A stretch of 43,556 nt of DNA from Promethearchaeota archaeon (GCA_030620005.1 JAUXAJ010000005.1:1-43556), one strand, 5' to 3'. Shown: positions 32,135-41,667, counted from the stretch's first letter. The notes: generated from the sequence alone by a model not told the origin. Translations and numbers: made by a program.

Positions 32135-35100
32135 TTATACTTTCTTTAATAAATACGATTCAATCATTGCATAGATTTGATCAAAATCGTAGTGTTTCAC
32201 GCTTATTGCTCCGCTAGGACAAGTAGCGGCACAAGTTCCACAGCCTTTACACAAAGCAGAATTAATAAACGATTTTCTTATATTTAAACTTACTTCTTCA
32301 AATTCCATTAAGGCTTCTTTAATCTCTATGGCATTATATGGACAGACGGACTCACATTTTCCACAACCAATGCATCTTTCAGGATTTACTTCTGCTATTA
32401 ATCCCGAAGTTTTTATGGTTTTAGCACTCAAGAACCTACTCGCCCTCCCAGCAGCACCATTAGCTTGAGATATCGAATCTTGGATGTTTTTTGGCCACTG
32501 GGCACATCCACATAAGAAAATTCCTTCTGTAGCAAAATCTAATGGTCTCAATTTAACATGAGCTTCCAGGAAGAAACCATTTCTATCTAAAGGTACTTTG
32601 AGCATTTTTGCTAATTCTTCTAAATTATCTGCTGGAACCATTGGAGGGGATAATATTATTAAATCAGTCTCAAATTTAATTGAATCTTGTAAATTTGTGT
32701 CAAATACATTTATTTCATACTTTTCGGGCTTGTTATTCTTTTTAGTAATTTTTGGCATGGAATCCAGATCGTACCTCAAAAATATTGCGTCTTTTCTTCG
32801 ATCTCGGTAGTATTCTTCGTATTCTTTCTTTGCCATTTGAAAATCTCTATAAAGAACAATAAGTTCAAGGTCTGGTTTTAATTCCTTTAAAATCGTCACA
32901 TTTTTCAAAGAAACCCCACAACAGACATTTGAACAGTAAGTAATTCCTTCTTTTTGCCTTGCATTCACGCATAAAATCGTAGTCACTCGATTGATATTAC
33001 TTAGCCAGGACTTGTCATTTTCTTTTAATTTCTGTTCTAATTCCAATTGAGTTATAACATTTTTGTTTTTATTGTTATACTGAAAGGCTCCGTTCGGTTT
33101 TAGTTCTTGACCGCCAGTTGCTATAATAATAGTACCAATTTTTAATTCTTGGTTTTTCTTTTTAGAGTCAATTACGACGACATTATAATTACCAATAAAA
33201 CCTTTAATTTCTTTCACGCTAGAATCCAAAAAGATTTGAACATTCTTATTTTTCTTGATATTTTCTATAGTTTCATTCAAAATTATTGAAGCATCTTCTT
33301 GGGTTGGGAATAATACATTTAATGAATTTAAATTTCCACCTAAAATCTTTTCTTTTTCAACAATATAGGTTTTAAATCCTTGACTTGCGATGTTTAAAGC
33401 GGCTGTCATTCCAGATATCCCCCCACCTATTATTAACGCTGAAGGAGTTATATCTATTTTTTCCTCCCTTAAAGGCTTTAATAACCTCGCTTTAGCAACA
33501 GCCATTCTTATAAGATCTTCAGCTTTTTCTGTTGCTGCCTTGTTTTCTGTCATGTGTACCCAGGAACATTGATCGCGAATATTAACCATTTCAAAAAGAT
33601 ATTTGTTCAAACCCGCTTCTTGGCAAGTTTCTTGAAACAAACCTTCATGCGTTCTTGGTGTGCAAGACGCAACAATATATCTATTTAATTCGTATTCTTT
33701 GATAATTTCTTTAATTCTAGTTTGAGAATCGCTGGAACAGGAATATAGATTAGCTTCGCAATGAACCACGAAAGGTAAGGTTTTAATACTTTCAACAACA
33801 GCTGAAACATCAACATATTTGCCAATATTAATGCCGCAATGACAAATTAACACGCCAATTCGAGGTTCGTCGGTTATTTTTACTTCAATTTCTTGTACGT
33901 CATATTCTTTTTCTTTTACCTGGGAAAATTTCGAGGGATTTAACAAGCACGCGACTCGTGCAGCTACGCCACTAGCATCAGCAACAGTTTCCGGAATATC
34001 CATTGGACCTTGACAAAACCCACATAAAAAGATGCCTTCTTTAGATGATAATGCCTTATTAAAATATGTTTCTTCTTTATAAAAGTTATATTTATCTAGT
34101 TCAATATTTAGTATTTTAGCTAATTCTTTCGTTCCATGGGAGGGAACTAGGGGTGTAGCCAAAACAACTAGATTTGCTTTAAAATCTTTAAATTCACCGG
34201 TTTTTAAATCCTCGTAACGAATGATTAAATCATTGGTTTTGGGATCCTCTTCAATTTTACTTATTTTGGTTTGAAGATATTTAACACCGTACTCATCTTG
34301 AGCCCTTTGAGTAAATTCATAAAAATTTTTACCATAGGCTCTAATATCGTGTCTAAATATGAAGCAGTGCGAGTTCTCAGAATGTTCTCTTGTTATGATG
34401 GCTTCTTTAGCAGTATACATGCAACACACGCTTGAGCAATAAGGGACATTTTCGTGCAGATCTCTTGAACCAGCACATTGAATAAATGCAATATTTTCAG
34501 GTTCTTCGTGATCGCTGGGACGTAAAACGTGTCCATCAAAAGGTCCTGAAGCACATAAGATTCTTTCATATTCCAAGGCATTAACAACGTTGCCATATTG
34601 ATAACCCCATCTTGACGATAATTCATCAGCATACATATCAAAACCAGTTGCAACTACAATTGCTCCAACATTCAAGTTTATTTCTAGTGATTTTTGCTCG
34701 AAATCAATAGCTTCTGCTGTGCAAACTTTTTGGCAGACCCCGCATACATCTTTGGTTAATTTTAAACATAATTCGGGATCAATTAAATAAATTGGAGGGA
34801 CAGCTTGAGGGAATGGAATATAAATAGATTTTCGCTTCCCTAAATTCATATCAAAAATATTTGGAACTTCAATTTTTGGACATTTTGCCGCACAATCGCC
34901 ACACCCTTTACATTTTGTTTCGTCAACATAACGGGGCTTTTTAAGAACTGTTACTTCAAAATTCCCTGGTTTTCCTGAAACTTTTTTAACTTCGTGATAT
35001 GTTAATAATTCAATATTAGGATTTCTGAAGATCTCCACCATCTTTGGCGCTAAAATACACAATGAGCAATCATTGGTAGGAAACGTTTTATCTAGTTGAG

Positions 35101-35224
35101 CCATGCGTCCGCCAATTGAAGGAGTTCTTTCTAATAAGAATACTTTAAAGCCTAATTCGGTTAAGTCTAGTGAAGCCTGAATTCCTGCAATTCCAGCACC
35201 AATTACTAAAACGGATCCTTCCAT
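32135..35224 (-). CDS. hdrA: Tandem HdrA-like flavoprotein (long form with internal HdrA N-domain)
   Basis: A 1029-residue HdrA. Module 1: FAD site VLVIGAGIAGI (5-15), DCSLCILAPKM (52-62), CKGCGDCAAKCP (105-116), CGVCQKVCTAEAIDF (161-175). Residues about 455-585 are the domain that normally opens HdrA (IGVLICHCGINIGKYVDV, ASCTPRTHEGLFQETCQEAGLN, WVHM ... EKAEDLIRMAVAKARLL). Module 2: FAD site ALIIGGGISGMTAAL (about 596) and two C-terminal [4Fe-4S] motifs, CIGCGKCESVCP and CKGCGTCAATCP. So one chain carries two flavin modules, as an HdrA dimer fused head to tail would. ATG overlaps the hdrD-like stop (TAATG). The complex should bifurcate electrons between MvhD-side donor, ferredoxin and the HdrD-like active site. 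Confidence 0.95.
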   Translation of the reverse strand: MEGSVLVIGAGIAGIQASLDLTELGFKVFLLERTPSIGGRMAQLDKTFPTNDCSLCILAPKMVEIFRNPNIELLTYHEVKKVSGKPGNFEVTVLKKPRYVDETKCKGCGDCAAKCPKIEVPNIFDMNLGKRKSIYIPFPQAVPPIYLIDPELCLKLTKDVCGVCQKVCTAEAIDFEQKSLEINLNVGAIVVATGFDMYADELSSRWGYQYGNVVNALEYERILCASGPFDGHVLRPSDHEEPENIAFIQCAGSRDLHENVPYCSSVCCMYTAKEAIITREHSENSHCFIFRHDIRAYGKNFYEFTQRAQDEYGVKYLQTKISKIEEDPKTNDLIIRYEDLKTGEFKDFKANLVVLATPLVPSHGTKELAKILNIELDKYNFYKEETYFNKALSSKEGIFLCGFCQGPMDIPETVADASGVAARVACLLNPSKFSQVKEKEYDVQEIEVKITDEPRIGVLICHCGINIGKYVDVSAVVESIKTLPFVVHCEANLYSCSSDSQTRIKEIIKEYELNRYIVASCTPRTHEGLFQETCQEAGLNKYLFEMVNIRDQCSWVHMTENKAATEKAEDLIRMAVAKARLLKPLREEKIDITPSALIIGGGISGMTAALNIASQGFKTYIVEKEKILGGNLNSLNVLFPTQEDASIILNETIENIKKNKNVQIFLDSSVKEIKGFIGNYNVVVIDSKKKNQELKIGTIIIATGGQELKPNGAFQYNNKNKNVITQLELEQKLKENDKSWLSNINRVTTILCVNARQKEGITYCSNVCCGVSLKNVTILKELKPDLELIVLYRDFQMAKKEYEEYYRDRRKDAIFLRYDLDSMPKITKKNNKPEKYEINVFDTNLQDSIKFETDLIILSPPMVPADNLEELAKMLKVPLDRNGFFLEAHVKLRPLDFATEGIFLCGCAQWPKNIQDSISQANGAAGRASRFLSAKTIKTSGLIAEVNPERCIGCGKCESVCPYNAIEIKEALMEFEEVSLNIRKSFINSALCKGCGTCAATCPSGAISVKHYDFDQIYAMIESYLLKKV

Positions 35225-36504
35225 TATTCTTTTCTCTCCTTAACGTTATTAGAATCTACTACTCTTATTAGGTTAACCATGAATTCAGAAAAATCTAAAA
35301 TATCAATGGATGCAATATCTTCGATATCTGCTTGAAGGCAAGTAAGATGTAAAATACATTTAGGACACGAAGTAATCATCTTTGTTCCAACTGCTTTAGC
35401 TTCTAAAAGTCGTTTGTATCTCAGAGCTTTAGATTTCTCGTTGCAATTCATCCAACAGCTTACTCCACAGCAGAGCGAATTTTTCTTGTTGTGTTCCATT
35501 TCTTTAAAATCAAAGCCTAGTTCTTTTAAATGTATAAAAATTTCTCGAACTTTATCCATGATTTTATTATCTTTAGGTAAAAATCTACTTAATCGACACG
35601 GATCATGAAAAGTAAACGATATTCTTTCAGTGTTTTTTTTCGGATTTTTAAACTCTATTTTTCCTTGTTTCCAATTGTCATATACATATTCGATGATGTG
35701 TTTTACTTCAAATTTTTTATTAAAATCTTCAAATAATTTTGGATATTCAATTTTAAAGGTTCGATATCCTTCAGCACAAGTAGTTATAATCGTAGATACG
35801 CCCGTTTTTTCAAACAATTCTAAATTTTTTTTCGCTAACTTTATAAAAGCCTCAATTTTACCTTGCCCCCAATATAAATCGTGCCCACAACAAATCTCGT
35901 CTTTTCGAACCACAATAGGTTCTTTTTCTATTTTGGACATGATTCTAAGAGTACTAGGTGCGATTGAGTCTAAATCATCAAACTCAAATTTAAAATAAGG
36001 TATGCATCCAACATAATATAAAATGTTTCCTGAATCAGAAATCTCACATTCTTTTGGAACCCAATCCAAGTTTCTCTCTGGTTTAATATAAGGTTCACTC
36101 ATAATTTCAGAAATGGATGTATAAACGCCTTTGTGAGCAGTAAACTCATCTGAATTATGATTGTATGAAACTCTCATTTTATATTTAGCCAAGCGTGCAA
36201 TATCCGCAAAGTTTATATCAACAGGGCAACTTTGCAAACAACTATTACAGGTTAAACAGTCCCATAATACCTTACTATCAAGAACCTTATCTTCAAACCC
36301 TTCCAAAATTAATTGAATGATTCGACTTGGAGGATATTTTTGTACTTTTGAAAGCTGACACACTCCACTGCAACGACCGCACTGGTAACAGCTTTTTAAA
36401 AGATCTTTTAAATTTGGTTCGTATAACTTATCAAAATAAACGCTACTATTATTTTCTTTTTGTTCAGGTTTATATTTTTTCTTTGTTTCTGTTATAGGCG
36501 TCAC
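35224..36504 (-). CDS. hdrD: HdrD-like (HdrC-HdrB fusion) heterodisulfide reductase catalytic subunit
   Basis: A 426-residue protein. Residues about 38-110 carry two [4Fe-4S] motifs (CYQCGRCSGVC and CLTCNSCLQSCP), the HdrC part. Two CCG domains follow: YYVGCIPYF with ICCGHDLYWGQG and CAEGYRTF, then HDPCRLSRF with LCCGVSCWMNC and CPKCILHL. CCG domains bind the non-cubane clusters that reduce disulfides in HdrB/HdrD. The first CCG domain departs from the classical CX(n)CCGX(n)CXXC pattern, so one site may be altered. Starts at a GTG with no ribosome binding site. First gene of the operon with hdrA and mvhD. The physiological acceptor is unknown, since this lineage need not use CoM-S-S-CoB. Confidence 0.9.
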   Translation of the reverse strand: MTPITETKKKYKPEQKENNSSVYFDKLYEPNLKDLLKSCYQCGRCSGVCQLSKVQKYPPSRIIQLILEGFEDKVLDSKVLWDCLTCNSCLQSCPVDINFADIARLAKYKMRVSYNHNSDEFTAHKGVYTSISEIMSEPYIKPERNLDWVPKECEISDSGNILYYVGCIPYFKFEFDDLDSIAPSTLRIMSKIEKEPIVVRKDEICCGHDLYWGQGKIEAFIKLAKKNLELFEKTGVSTIITTCAEGYRTFKIEYPKLFEDFNKKFEVKHIIEYVYDNWKQGKIEFKNPKKNTERISFTFHDPCRLSRFLPKDNKIMDKVREIFIHLKELGFDFKEMEHNKKNSLCCGVSCWMNCNEKSKALRYKRLLEAKAVGTKMITSCPKCILHLTCLQADIEDIASIDILDFSEFMVNLIRVVDSNNVKERKE

Positions 36505-36672
36505 TTTATCTTTATTATTTTAGATTTTAATTATTCTTGACCTAACTTGATTAGGAAAAAAAGAGATTCAATTTATTTTTTCTGATTTATTTTTATTTTT
36601 AATTTCTGTTATGTTTTTATGAAATTTTCTTTACATTTTATTTTCAATTGAGAAAATTGAATTATCAGATCT

Positions 36673-36786
36673 TTACGTCACCAAGTTGCGCGCAATTCGT
36701 TCCGCTTCGCAAAACCACGATCTTAATATGAATCCTTCAGCAGGATCTGCAGTTATGGGCTCTGCTCCGCTGATTGTATCTATTCG
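36673..36786 (-). pseudogene. Short GC-rich gene fragment (C-terminal relic) or unrecognised RNA
   Basis: This stretch is visibly richer in G and C than its surroundings. The minus strand reads as 37 sensible codons ending in TAA (IDTISGAEPITADPAEG ... LRSWFCEAERIARNLVT) with no start codon, and sequence further upstream loses coding character before a TAA. It looks like the tail of a lost gene; I do not recognise the parent protein. A structured RNA is the alternative. Confidence 0.35.
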
Positions 36787-36844
36787 TTTTATGTAACACT
36801 TTTTCAAGATTATTTTCTGTGTATAAAATTATAGTGTGTGTAAT

Positions 36845-37039
36845 ATGGAGAAGGATGATATAAAGAAAGAAACTTTAAGTTTAGATAAAAGACAAGAAAA
36901 AGCATGTTCTAAATGTAAAAGAGTTATTTTACCTGGAGAATATTATGTGGAAGATATCCTTTCTGATGAGATTACCTGTTCCGAGTGTGATGATAATAGA
37001 GTTCTTTTGAAAGGAGAGACATTCTTTTCTATAGACTAA
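36845..37039 (+). CDS. Small zinc-binding (two CxxC) protein
   Basis: A 64-residue protein. The start is the ATG at 36845; the frame is also open from a GTG at 36836 but TATA-like GTATAAAAT at 36820-36828 places transcription near the ATG. Two knuckles, CSKCKR and CSECDD, are 25 residues apart around GEYYVEDILSDEITC, a zinc-ribbon arrangement. Function unknown; size suggests a small regulator or adaptor. Confidence 0.6.
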   Translation: MEKDDIKKETLSLDKRQEKACSKCKRVILPGEYYVEDILSDEITCSECDDNRVLLKGETFFSID

Positions 37040-37222
37040 TTTATTAAATATTTCTTAGATAAATTATGTTTATTCTCCGCCGAATATCCGAAACGGATGT
37101 TGATTTACAGTACTACCTTGTGGAATGCTTGATTCTATATATGACATTTACTTATAATTCATTTTTCATTTTCGATAAATATTACTAATATCTTGTTTTT
37201 TTATTATCTAAAGGTGAATATT

Positions 37223-38650
37223 ATGGAAATAATAAAAAAAGAGTTTATTCCGACAACGGATGAAATGATGGCTTGGAATACTGAAATATTCAACCAAGGC
37301 ATCCGACGTCCTGGTTATCCAGCAGACGATTGGGCAGAAAATTGGGTAAAAGAACAATTTGAAGCTTTTGGTCTAAAAGATATCAATCTCGATCCTGTTC
37401 CCGCAAAAAAATGGGAAGCTCAACGTGGTGAAATTAAAATTTGGTTGGTCGATAATCCTCACGAAGTCATTGATATTCCGTGCTTCCCAATTCCCTATAC
37501 ATCACCTACAGACGATATTGAAGCCGAATTATGCATGATTTCAAATAAAACTTCCATCCGTGGAAAGATAGCCGTTGATAACTTGAAATTATTAAAAATG
37601 CCGATTAAATTATTGAAATACTTAGCAGGAGTAGATCGATATTACGATCCATCAAATGAATTTGAAAGTTTAGAGCAAACAGTTCCATTTGACATGAGAT
37701 TTGTGTCAATTTTAGACCCGGCATTAGAAAATAAGGCATTAGGTTATATAGGTATTCTTTTAAATTATCCATGGGAAACAGATGAGTACTATATTCCTTA
37801 CGATACACTTAAGAGAGAAATTCCAGGTGTTTGGGTTAGCCCAAATAACGGGAAAAAGATTTCACAACTAATGGAAAAAGGCACGGTAAGAGGCAGAATG
37901 TCATATAAAGGAAAAATTTCAGAGATTACTTCGCATAACATAACAGGCACCTTACCAGGAATGTCTGAAGAATGGATTGTTATTGGCACTCACCACGACG
38001 GGCCTTGGAACTCGGCTGTGGAAGACGCATCTGGGATGGCTTTAGTATTAGCTCAAGCAAAATATTGGTCTCAAATTCCTGAAGAACAACGACCATTTAA
38101 TTTAATGTTTCTGATGAATTGCGCCCACGTGGCAGGTGGTGCGGGGAGAGCAGCATTTGTAGAAAGAAATAAAGATTTTATACAAAAAATAGTTACTGCC
38201 ATTCATTTAGAACATGTTGCCCGAGATGTAAGAAGCGAGAACGGAAAATTAATCCCATTAGACGCTCCTACGGTACGATGGTGGTTTGTAAGTCGAATCC
38301 TCCCACTTGAAGAAATCACAGAAGATGCTATTATTAAAGAAGGTTTACGCCGCTCGATTTTTCTTCCTCCCGATGGCTTGATTCCTGGAATGGATAGGCC
38401 CCCTACTGATGGAAGTTTTTACCACCTTGTGGGAGTACCGTTCATATCGTTTTTAACGGCACCGCCCTATCTATTCGACCCTGCCGATATTTTGGACAAA
38501 ATCCACCAAGAAAGTTTCGAACCACTCACCAGAGCAGTTATTCGGATTATAAACTCATTAAAATTAAAAGGCCACACCTCTGAGGGGTTACGAAATCAAA
38601 TCTTAACTAAAAGAGAGAGAAAAAGAATAAGAAGGCAACAAAAAAAATAA
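37223..38650 (+). CDS. M28-family metallopeptidase (aminopeptidase type)
   Basis: A 475-residue protein. The ATG at 37223 is chosen because AAAGGTGA precedes it at the right distance; a longer reading from 37193 lacks one. An N-terminal segment and an inserted protease-associated-like region (about 75-225) precede the catalytic core. The core opens with IGTHHDGPWNSAVEDASGMALVL, giving metal ligands H257, D259 or neighbours, and D268. At the usual paired-glutamate site it reads LMNCAHVAGGAGRAAFVE, and AIHLEHVA follows. TDGSFYHLVGVPFISFLTAP covers the last histidine ligand area. The glutamate-site change is seen in some M28 branches. The C-terminus is very basic (KRERKRIRRQQKK). No signal peptide. 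Confidence 0.85.
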   Translation: MEIIKKEFIPTTDEMMAWNTEIFNQGIRRPGYPADDWAENWVKEQFEAFGLKDINLDPVPAKKWEAQRGEIKIWLVDNPHEVIDIPCFPIPYTSPTDDIEAELCMISNKTSIRGKIAVDNLKLLKMPIKLLKYLAGVDRYYDPSNEFESLEQTVPFDMRFVSILDPALENKALGYIGILLNYPWETDEYYIPYDTLKREIPGVWVSPNNGKKISQLMEKGTVRGRMSYKGKISEITSHNITGTLPGMSEEWIVIGTHHDGPWNSAVEDASGMALVLAQAKYWSQIPEEQRPFNLMFLMNCAHVAGGAGRAAFVERNKDFIQKIVTAIHLEHVARDVRSENGKLIPLDAPTVRWWFVSRILPLEEITEDAIIKEGLRRSIFLPPDGLIPGMDRPPTDGSFYHLVGVPFISFLTAPPYLFDPADILDKIHQESFEPLTRAVIRIINSLKLKGHTSEGLRNQILTKRERKRIRRQQKK

Positions 38651-38850
38651 CAATATCTCATTGAGATACATCTCTCGCGGGCTTTTCGTGAGTAAATGAG
38701 GCACGATTATCAACGCGGATGTGAATGCTGAGTATAATATAGTGAAAAAAAAATCCCAAACGCCCGATGGGCTGATGAGATAGAGTGTATGGGGTTATAT
38801 CCCTCTTTTCTGAGCGTTTCGTGACAGAAACGAAGTAGAGAATAAAAATT
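38651..38850. ncRNA. Structured, GC-richer intergenic segment: candidate non-coding RNA
   Basis: Within about 200 bases there are many short helices: ATCTCATTGAGAT (38656-38668), GCCC-GAT-GGGC (38762-38772), GGG-GTTATAT-CCC (38793-38803 area), AAACGC at 38758-38763 pairing with GCGTTT at 38814-38819, and CGTTTC-GTGACA-GAAACG right after. TGATGA (38773-38778) and CTGA (38810-38813) sit inside the closing stem like box C and box D, but the internal C'/D' boxes are missing and the box C first base is C, not a purine. Base composition and structure suggest an RNA; the class and strand are uncertain. Bases 38851-39034 are AT-rich with nothing visible. Confidence 0.4.
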
Positions 38851-39034
38851 AAATCCATGATGAAAATTTAATTATAAAATTAAATGAAATTTTAGTTTTG
38901 AAATGGAATTTGGAGTGAAAAAAAAATTTCTAAAAAAGATTCAATGATATTTAAGATTAAATTCATTAGAAAAGCTCCCTGGTTCAATTAGAGATATTAA
39001 ATCCCTAAAACCTAAAAGTTCTAGATTCACTTCT

Positions 39035-40135
39035 TTATTTTAAATTTTTAATGAATGATTCCATTCGCCTAATTTTAGATTGAGAAAATTGAGCAATTAA
39101 TTCTTTCATTTTTTTTTTTTTTGTATCGTTTAATTCAAGGGTTTTAATAACACCCTCATCAATTGCGTCAGAAATTACTTTTTGTCCTTTTTTAGTCCGA
39201 ATGATGACTGTTGTATATTTATCTGGAGATCCAAGCCCTCCAAAAGAAATATCTGCGTAAATGTTAGTAAAATCATCGCATGCGTGACAAGCAGGACGCA
39301 TGTAATCGTCTAAATGGTTGAATGGAATATGAATTATATTTCCATCTTTGAGTCTAAAAATCAAATCCTCTTTTATATTTATTTTTTCAATATCATTAAA
39401 CTTTACATTAAAATCTTTTTCAAACTTTTCAATTTGCGTTTCATCAAAAAGAAAATTTTCAAAACAGAATAACCCTAAACAAATTTCAATATTTTGCGAA
39501 GGAGTAACTCCTAAATCTTGCATGCATCGAATTGTGTAGAGTTGACACGGTGTTCCTACTACTGCCAATTTCTTAAATTTATAATGGTTTAATTTTGGAA
39601 TTGAATGAGTGTATGTAGAAAATTTATGAATCTCGCCTAAGTGTGGAGATACGTCCAATATCGCTCCTGAAGCCTTTAATAAGTCTTCTTTACTATTAGC
39701 GAATGATGCTTCCCTGGAAAAAGGAGCTTCTGTTATAGAAACAATTGCTCCATCTATTAACTTTTTTTCAATTAAGTTATTAATAATTGAATTTACAACT
39801 CCACCATCAGTTCCATGTTTTAAAAAATCCTCATCAGTAGCTTGACAAGATAATATATCTTGCATGAATCCTAATGGCATTGAACCGTAATTTGAAAACT
39901 TATATGTATTATTAAGCTCATCATCTAAAACATGTGTTTGAGGACAAATTAAATAGCAAATTCCACATTCGAGGCATTGATCTTTATTAATATATATTGG
40001 TGGTGTAAATGGATCTTTAAACCCAATCACATGGAATTCTGCTGAACTACAGAAGCTCACGCATCCTCCACATTGCTGGCAAATACTTTTTTCGTGAATT
40101 TCCTCAATCAGATCTTGAAATAATTTTGGACTCAT
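39035..40135 (-). CDS. FrhB-family flavoprotein with two [4Fe-4S] motifs (F420-linked oxidoreductase beta subunit type)
   Basis: A 366-residue protein. Ferredoxin motifs lie at about 19-31 (CQQCGGCVSFC) and 54-64 (CLECGICYLICP). The FrhB N- and C-domains follow: KHGTDGGVVNSIINNLIEKKLIDGAI, AVVGTPCQLYTIRCMQ, LGLFCFENF, and RPACHACDDFTNIYADISFGGLGS. FrhB proteins bind FAD and usually exchange hydride with coenzyme F420, though some members use other substrates. It is the last gene of the Sec-hdrA/vhuD/frhB/frhB set, 35 bases after the larger frhB, and probably supplies or drains electrons for the Hdr complex. Confidence 0.88.
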   Translation of the reverse strand: MSPKLFQDLIEEIHEKSICQQCGGCVSFCSSAEFHVIGFKDPFTPPIYINKDQCLECGICYLICPQTHVLDDELNNTYKFSNYGSMPLGFMQDILSCQATDEDFLKHGTDGGVVNSIINNLIEKKLIDGAIVSITEAPFSREASFANSKEDLLKASGAILDVSPHLGEIHKFSTYTHSIPKLNHYKFKKLAVVGTPCQLYTIRCMQDLGVTPSQNIEICLGLFCFENFLFDETQIEKFEKDFNVKFNDIEKINIKEDLIFRLKDGNIIHIPFNHLDDYMRPACHACDDFTNIYADISFGGLGSPDKYTTVIIRTKKGQKVISDAIDEGVIKTLELNDTKKKKMKELIAQFSQSKIRRMESFIKNLK

Positions 40136-40170
40136 TATAAAAACAATTTTTTATTTTTTTATTTATTTAT

Positions 40171-41667
40171 TTATTTATTATTGAATACAACTGGTTTAGC
40201 CTTATTTCGTTTAATTCCACCGATCCTTTCTACTAGACCGAGTCCGGGTTTAACTTCCTTTAAACTTTTTGATTCGATTAATCCTGCTTTAATGGCATCG
40301 TTAAATATATCATCTGCTTCTTTTGATCGTGTAATCACCGAAGACCAACCGTCTTGTGAGCCTATCGAACCAACTGAAATATCAGCATAATCTGAAGTTA
40401 AATCTTCGCAAAAGTGACAACTAGGACGAGCATATTGTTGAACTTCTTTCAGTTGGACGTTTAATTCTTCTCCTGATTTTAATCGTATTATAAATTTACC
40501 GCCTCCGATGTTCATTTTTGTAATTTCAGTAATATCCTTGTCAAATTGCTCTTTTGCTAATCGTATTATTCCATCGTAAGGAAAGGACTCCATGCAGAAC
40601 AATCCGATTTTAAATTTTATGTTTTTAAAGAACGGAAGCCCGCTTAGAAAGAGAGTTCCTTTTTCAATTGCATTCAACATGCAAGGAACGCCTACAAATG
40701 CTATTTTCTCGTATTTTCTACACTTGTCTATTATAGTTAAAGAAGGCGAATTTGCGTATTTAGTTCCTCCAGTTTTATATAAATCCTTCACATCGTCAAT
40801 AATTACTGGTTCTGGCTTCCAAAAGTCTTTAGAATGTTGAACTGCTACTATAGCGTCTACTAATTTGTTTTTCAATAAATACTCTAACAACGATGTAACA
40901 ATTCCACCGTCTTGTCTTACATCTTTTATACCATCTTTCGTGGTTGATCCAGAATAAGTGTTAACATAAGCAAGAATTTTTTCCGAATATGTTAAAGATG
41001 TATCAAGCCTTTTAATGGCCTTATAAGCTTGTTCAATCGAAAATGAACGCGGACAAACGCTAAAACATAATCCGCACTTCATGCATTTATCATCGTCGAT
41101 TTCGAGTGTGTCAGCATCAACTATAATGGCATTCACTGGGCACATTGAAGAACACCAGCCACAATTACAGCAAGCTCCCGAATCGTAAACGATTGAAACT
41201 GGTTCAAAATAATGCTCTTTAAAATCTTCGGGTAATTCCTTTGCTTGATATCTGTAAAAATATTCCTTCACTTCAACTTCTTTTAATTCGCCCTTAATTT
41301 TCTTCTTTACCATCTTGGTTTTAACTTCTACATGTTCTTCCACATAACCCTGTTCTTTCAAATAGGCAACATCTCGAATTACGTTTTCCGGGGGAAATAT
41401 CTTTATTAGTTTTGCAATTTCATCATAAAACAGGGGTTCCTTGCCCATTAATTGCTCTAAAACTATTTTACGCTCAGTTTCAGCGTCGATCATGGCATCC
41501 AATATTTCATGAAACTCAGTTTCAGAATATTTTTCTGTTTTCAAAATATCTTCTTTCGCTTCGAAAAAAGCTCTTACTTGAAAATTCTCAGCAGCTTTAC
41601 ATGTAGCTTCTAATAAATTACTTGGACTTATATTTTTAAAGACGTAATTCTTTGCTTTTTGGACCAT
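40171..41667 (-). CDS. FrhB-family flavoprotein with N-terminal winged-helix-like extension
   Basis: A 498-residue protein. The first 160 residues are an extension with helix-rich sequence and a winged-helix-like section (EPLFYDEIAKLIKIFPPENVIRDVAYLKEQGYV). Two [4Fe-4S] motifs follow (CCNCGWCSSMCPVNAI about 168-182, CMKCGLCFSVCP about 195-206). The FrhB core comes next: RQDGGIVTSLLEYLLKNKLVDAIV, FVGVPCMLNAIEKG, IGLFCMESF, and RPSCHFCEDLTSDYADISVGSIGS. AAGGTATG precedes the ATG. It follows the selenoprotein vhuD across a 116-base gap that contains the SECIS-like hairpin. Inferred to be the flavin/F420-side subunit of this Hdr complex; the winged helix may only be structural. Confidence 0.88.
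   Translation of the reverse strand: MVQKAKNYVFKNISPSNLLEATCKAAENFQVRAFFEAKEDILKTEKYSETEFHEILDAMIDAETERKIVLEQLMGKEPLFYDEIAKLIKIFPPENVIRDVAYLKEQGYVEEHVEVKTKMVKKKIKGELKEVEVKEYFYRYQAKELPEDFKEHYFEPVSIVYDSGACCNCGWCSSMCPVNAIIVDADTLEIDDDKCMKCGLCFSVCPRSFSIEQAYKAIKRLDTSLTYSEKILAYVNTYSGSTTKDGIKDVRQDGGIVTSLLEYLLKNKLVDAIVAVQHSKDFWKPEPVIIDDVKDLYKTGGTKYANSPSLTIIDKCRKYEKIAFVGVPCMLNAIEKGTLFLSGLPFFKNIKFKIGLFCMESFPYDGIIRLAKEQFDKDITEITKMNIGGGKFIIRLKSGEELNVQLKEVQQYARPSCHFCEDLTSDYADISVGSIGSQDGWSSVITRSKEADDIFNDAIKAGLIESKSLKEVKPGLGLVERIGGIKRNKAKPVVFNNK

Noticed and set aside
38772..38830. Hammerhead ribozyme (CTGATGA followed by GAAAC)
   Set aside because: The words occur, but the sequence between them cannot form stem II in the required place, and GAAAC is itself inside a separate perfect hairpin (CGTTTC/GAAACG).
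38658..38858. Minus-strand 66-codon ORF
   Set aside because: Its translation has no family features, it overlies the hairpin-rich segment, and no ribosome binding site precedes it.
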